A stretch of 5,806 nt of DNA from UBA6136 sp044351045. GTDB lineage: Bacteria > Pseudomonadota > Gammaproteobacteria > Methylococcales > Methylococcaceae. The notes below the pieces were generated by a model. It was not told the origin of the DNA. It saw nothing but the letters and a program-made list of their open reading frames with translations, and searched no databases. The stretch covers positions 1 to 5,806 of the forward strand of contig JBILGM010000085.1 of NCBI GenBank assembly GCA_044351045.1, written 5' to 3'. Shown here one piece after another: positions 5,463 to 5,806 of the stretch; the first letter of the stretch is position 1; each line of letters starts with the position of its first letter. The translations under genes were made by a program, and so were the position numbers.

Positions 5463-5806
5463 TTAGTGTTGGGATGATGGGGCTTGCCGGCTCTGAGCGA
5501 GCCATTCGGTATAGACCGATAGCGGTGATCTTACACCGAGTGCTTTTCGGGGTCGCCCATTGATTTCATCCGCGATGGCATCCAACTGTTCCTGAGTATA
5601 GCTGGAGAGGTCGGTGCCTTTGGGCAGGTACTGTCGGACCAGGCCGTTGGTGTTCTCATTGGAGCCTCTTTGCCAGGGGCTATGCGGATCACAGAAGTAG
5701 ACGGCGATGCCGGTCGCCTCGGTGAGTTTCCGGTGATAGGCCATTTCCTTACCCTGATCGTAGGTCAGGCTAAGACGAAGGGGCTCGGCAATGCCGCGGA
5801 GTTTGT
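5463..5806 (-). CDS. IS30-family transposase, C-terminal part (cut by window edge)
   Basis: The open frame enters from the right edge and continues for 113 complete residues to TAA at 5463-5465. The first in-window Met (5744) is internal, because the frame is open and conserved upstream of it. Visible motifs are LTYDQGKEMA, CDPHSPWQRGSNENTNGL, RQYLPKGTDL and INGRPRKALGVRSPL, which are diagnostic of IS30 transposases. The second catalytic Asp (codon 5757-5759, in TYDQG) and the catalytic Glu (codon 5655-5657, in SNENTN) are separated by 33 residues, the DD(33)E spacing of the family. The first Asp is outside the window. There is no frameshift or stop in the visible part, so this end could belong to an active element. 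The enzyme acts on its own element's terminal repeats in the cytoplasm. Confidence 0.93.
   Translation of the reverse strand, partial: KLRGIAEPLRLSLTYDQGKEMAYHRKLTEATGIAVYFCDPHSPWQRGSNENTNGLVRQYLPKGTDLSSYTQEQLDAIADEINGRPRKALGVRSPLSVYTEWLAQSRQAPSSQH

Larger units (their letters stand above)
5431..5806 (-). mobile_element. IS30-family insertion sequence, transposase 3' end
   Basis: This is the right-hand (transposase stop) end of an IS30-family element, with the remainder beyond the right edge of the window. It lies about 55 bases downstream of the lysozyme-inhibitor stop codon and points toward it. It has removed or separated any original downstream sequence, and no terminator for the inhibitor gene is evident in the 53 bases left. 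Confidence 0.75.

Noticed and set aside
1..5806. Composite transposon carrying the four exported-protein genes
   Set aside because: The flanking elements belong to different families (IS256 and IS30), so their ends cannot be used together by one transposase.

Overview
The window (about 57% GC by eye, not counted) looks like an accessory stretch of a Gram-negative proteobacterial chromosome, most likely Gammaproteobacteria or Betaproteobacteria. The reasons are lipoprotein and Sec signal peptides, a C-terminal IPTLxxWG sorting tail (the exosortase H type), a probable PliI-type lysozyme inhibitor, and IS256- and IS30-family insertion sequences. I cannot name the genus from the sequence alone.

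Layout: (1) 1-127, the 5' end of an IS256-family element: the first 19 codons of its transposase on the minus strand and the presumed terminal inverted repeat near 101-127. (2) 128-370, non-coding. (3) 371-703, a small secreted protein with two cysteines and no recognised family, followed by a clear intrinsic terminator (729-755). (4) 780-1070, a small probable outer-membrane lipoprotein. (5) 1148-4654, a giant secreted protein of 1168 aa: signal peptide, beta-helix-like passenger, autotransporter-style closing module, putative-Ig domains, a run of Ig-like repeats each with a cysteine pair, a final putative-Ig domain, and a PPKPIPTLGQWG tail with a membrane segment. (6) 4730-5377, a probable PliI-family inhibitor of invertebrate-type lysozyme, made as a lipoprotein. 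(7) about 5431-5806, the 3' end of an IS30-family element, whose transposase runs off the right edge on the minus strand.

How it fits together: all four non-transposon genes lie on the plus strand and all encode exported proteins. The large one is most simply read as a surface adhesin or matrix protein that is processed by an exosortase encoded elsewhere. The last one protects peptidoglycan from host lysozyme. A joint role at a surface or host interface is an inference from gene order and signal peptides. The two flanking insertion sequences belong to different families, so they do not form a composite transposon, but they show that the block sits in a rearrangement-prone region.
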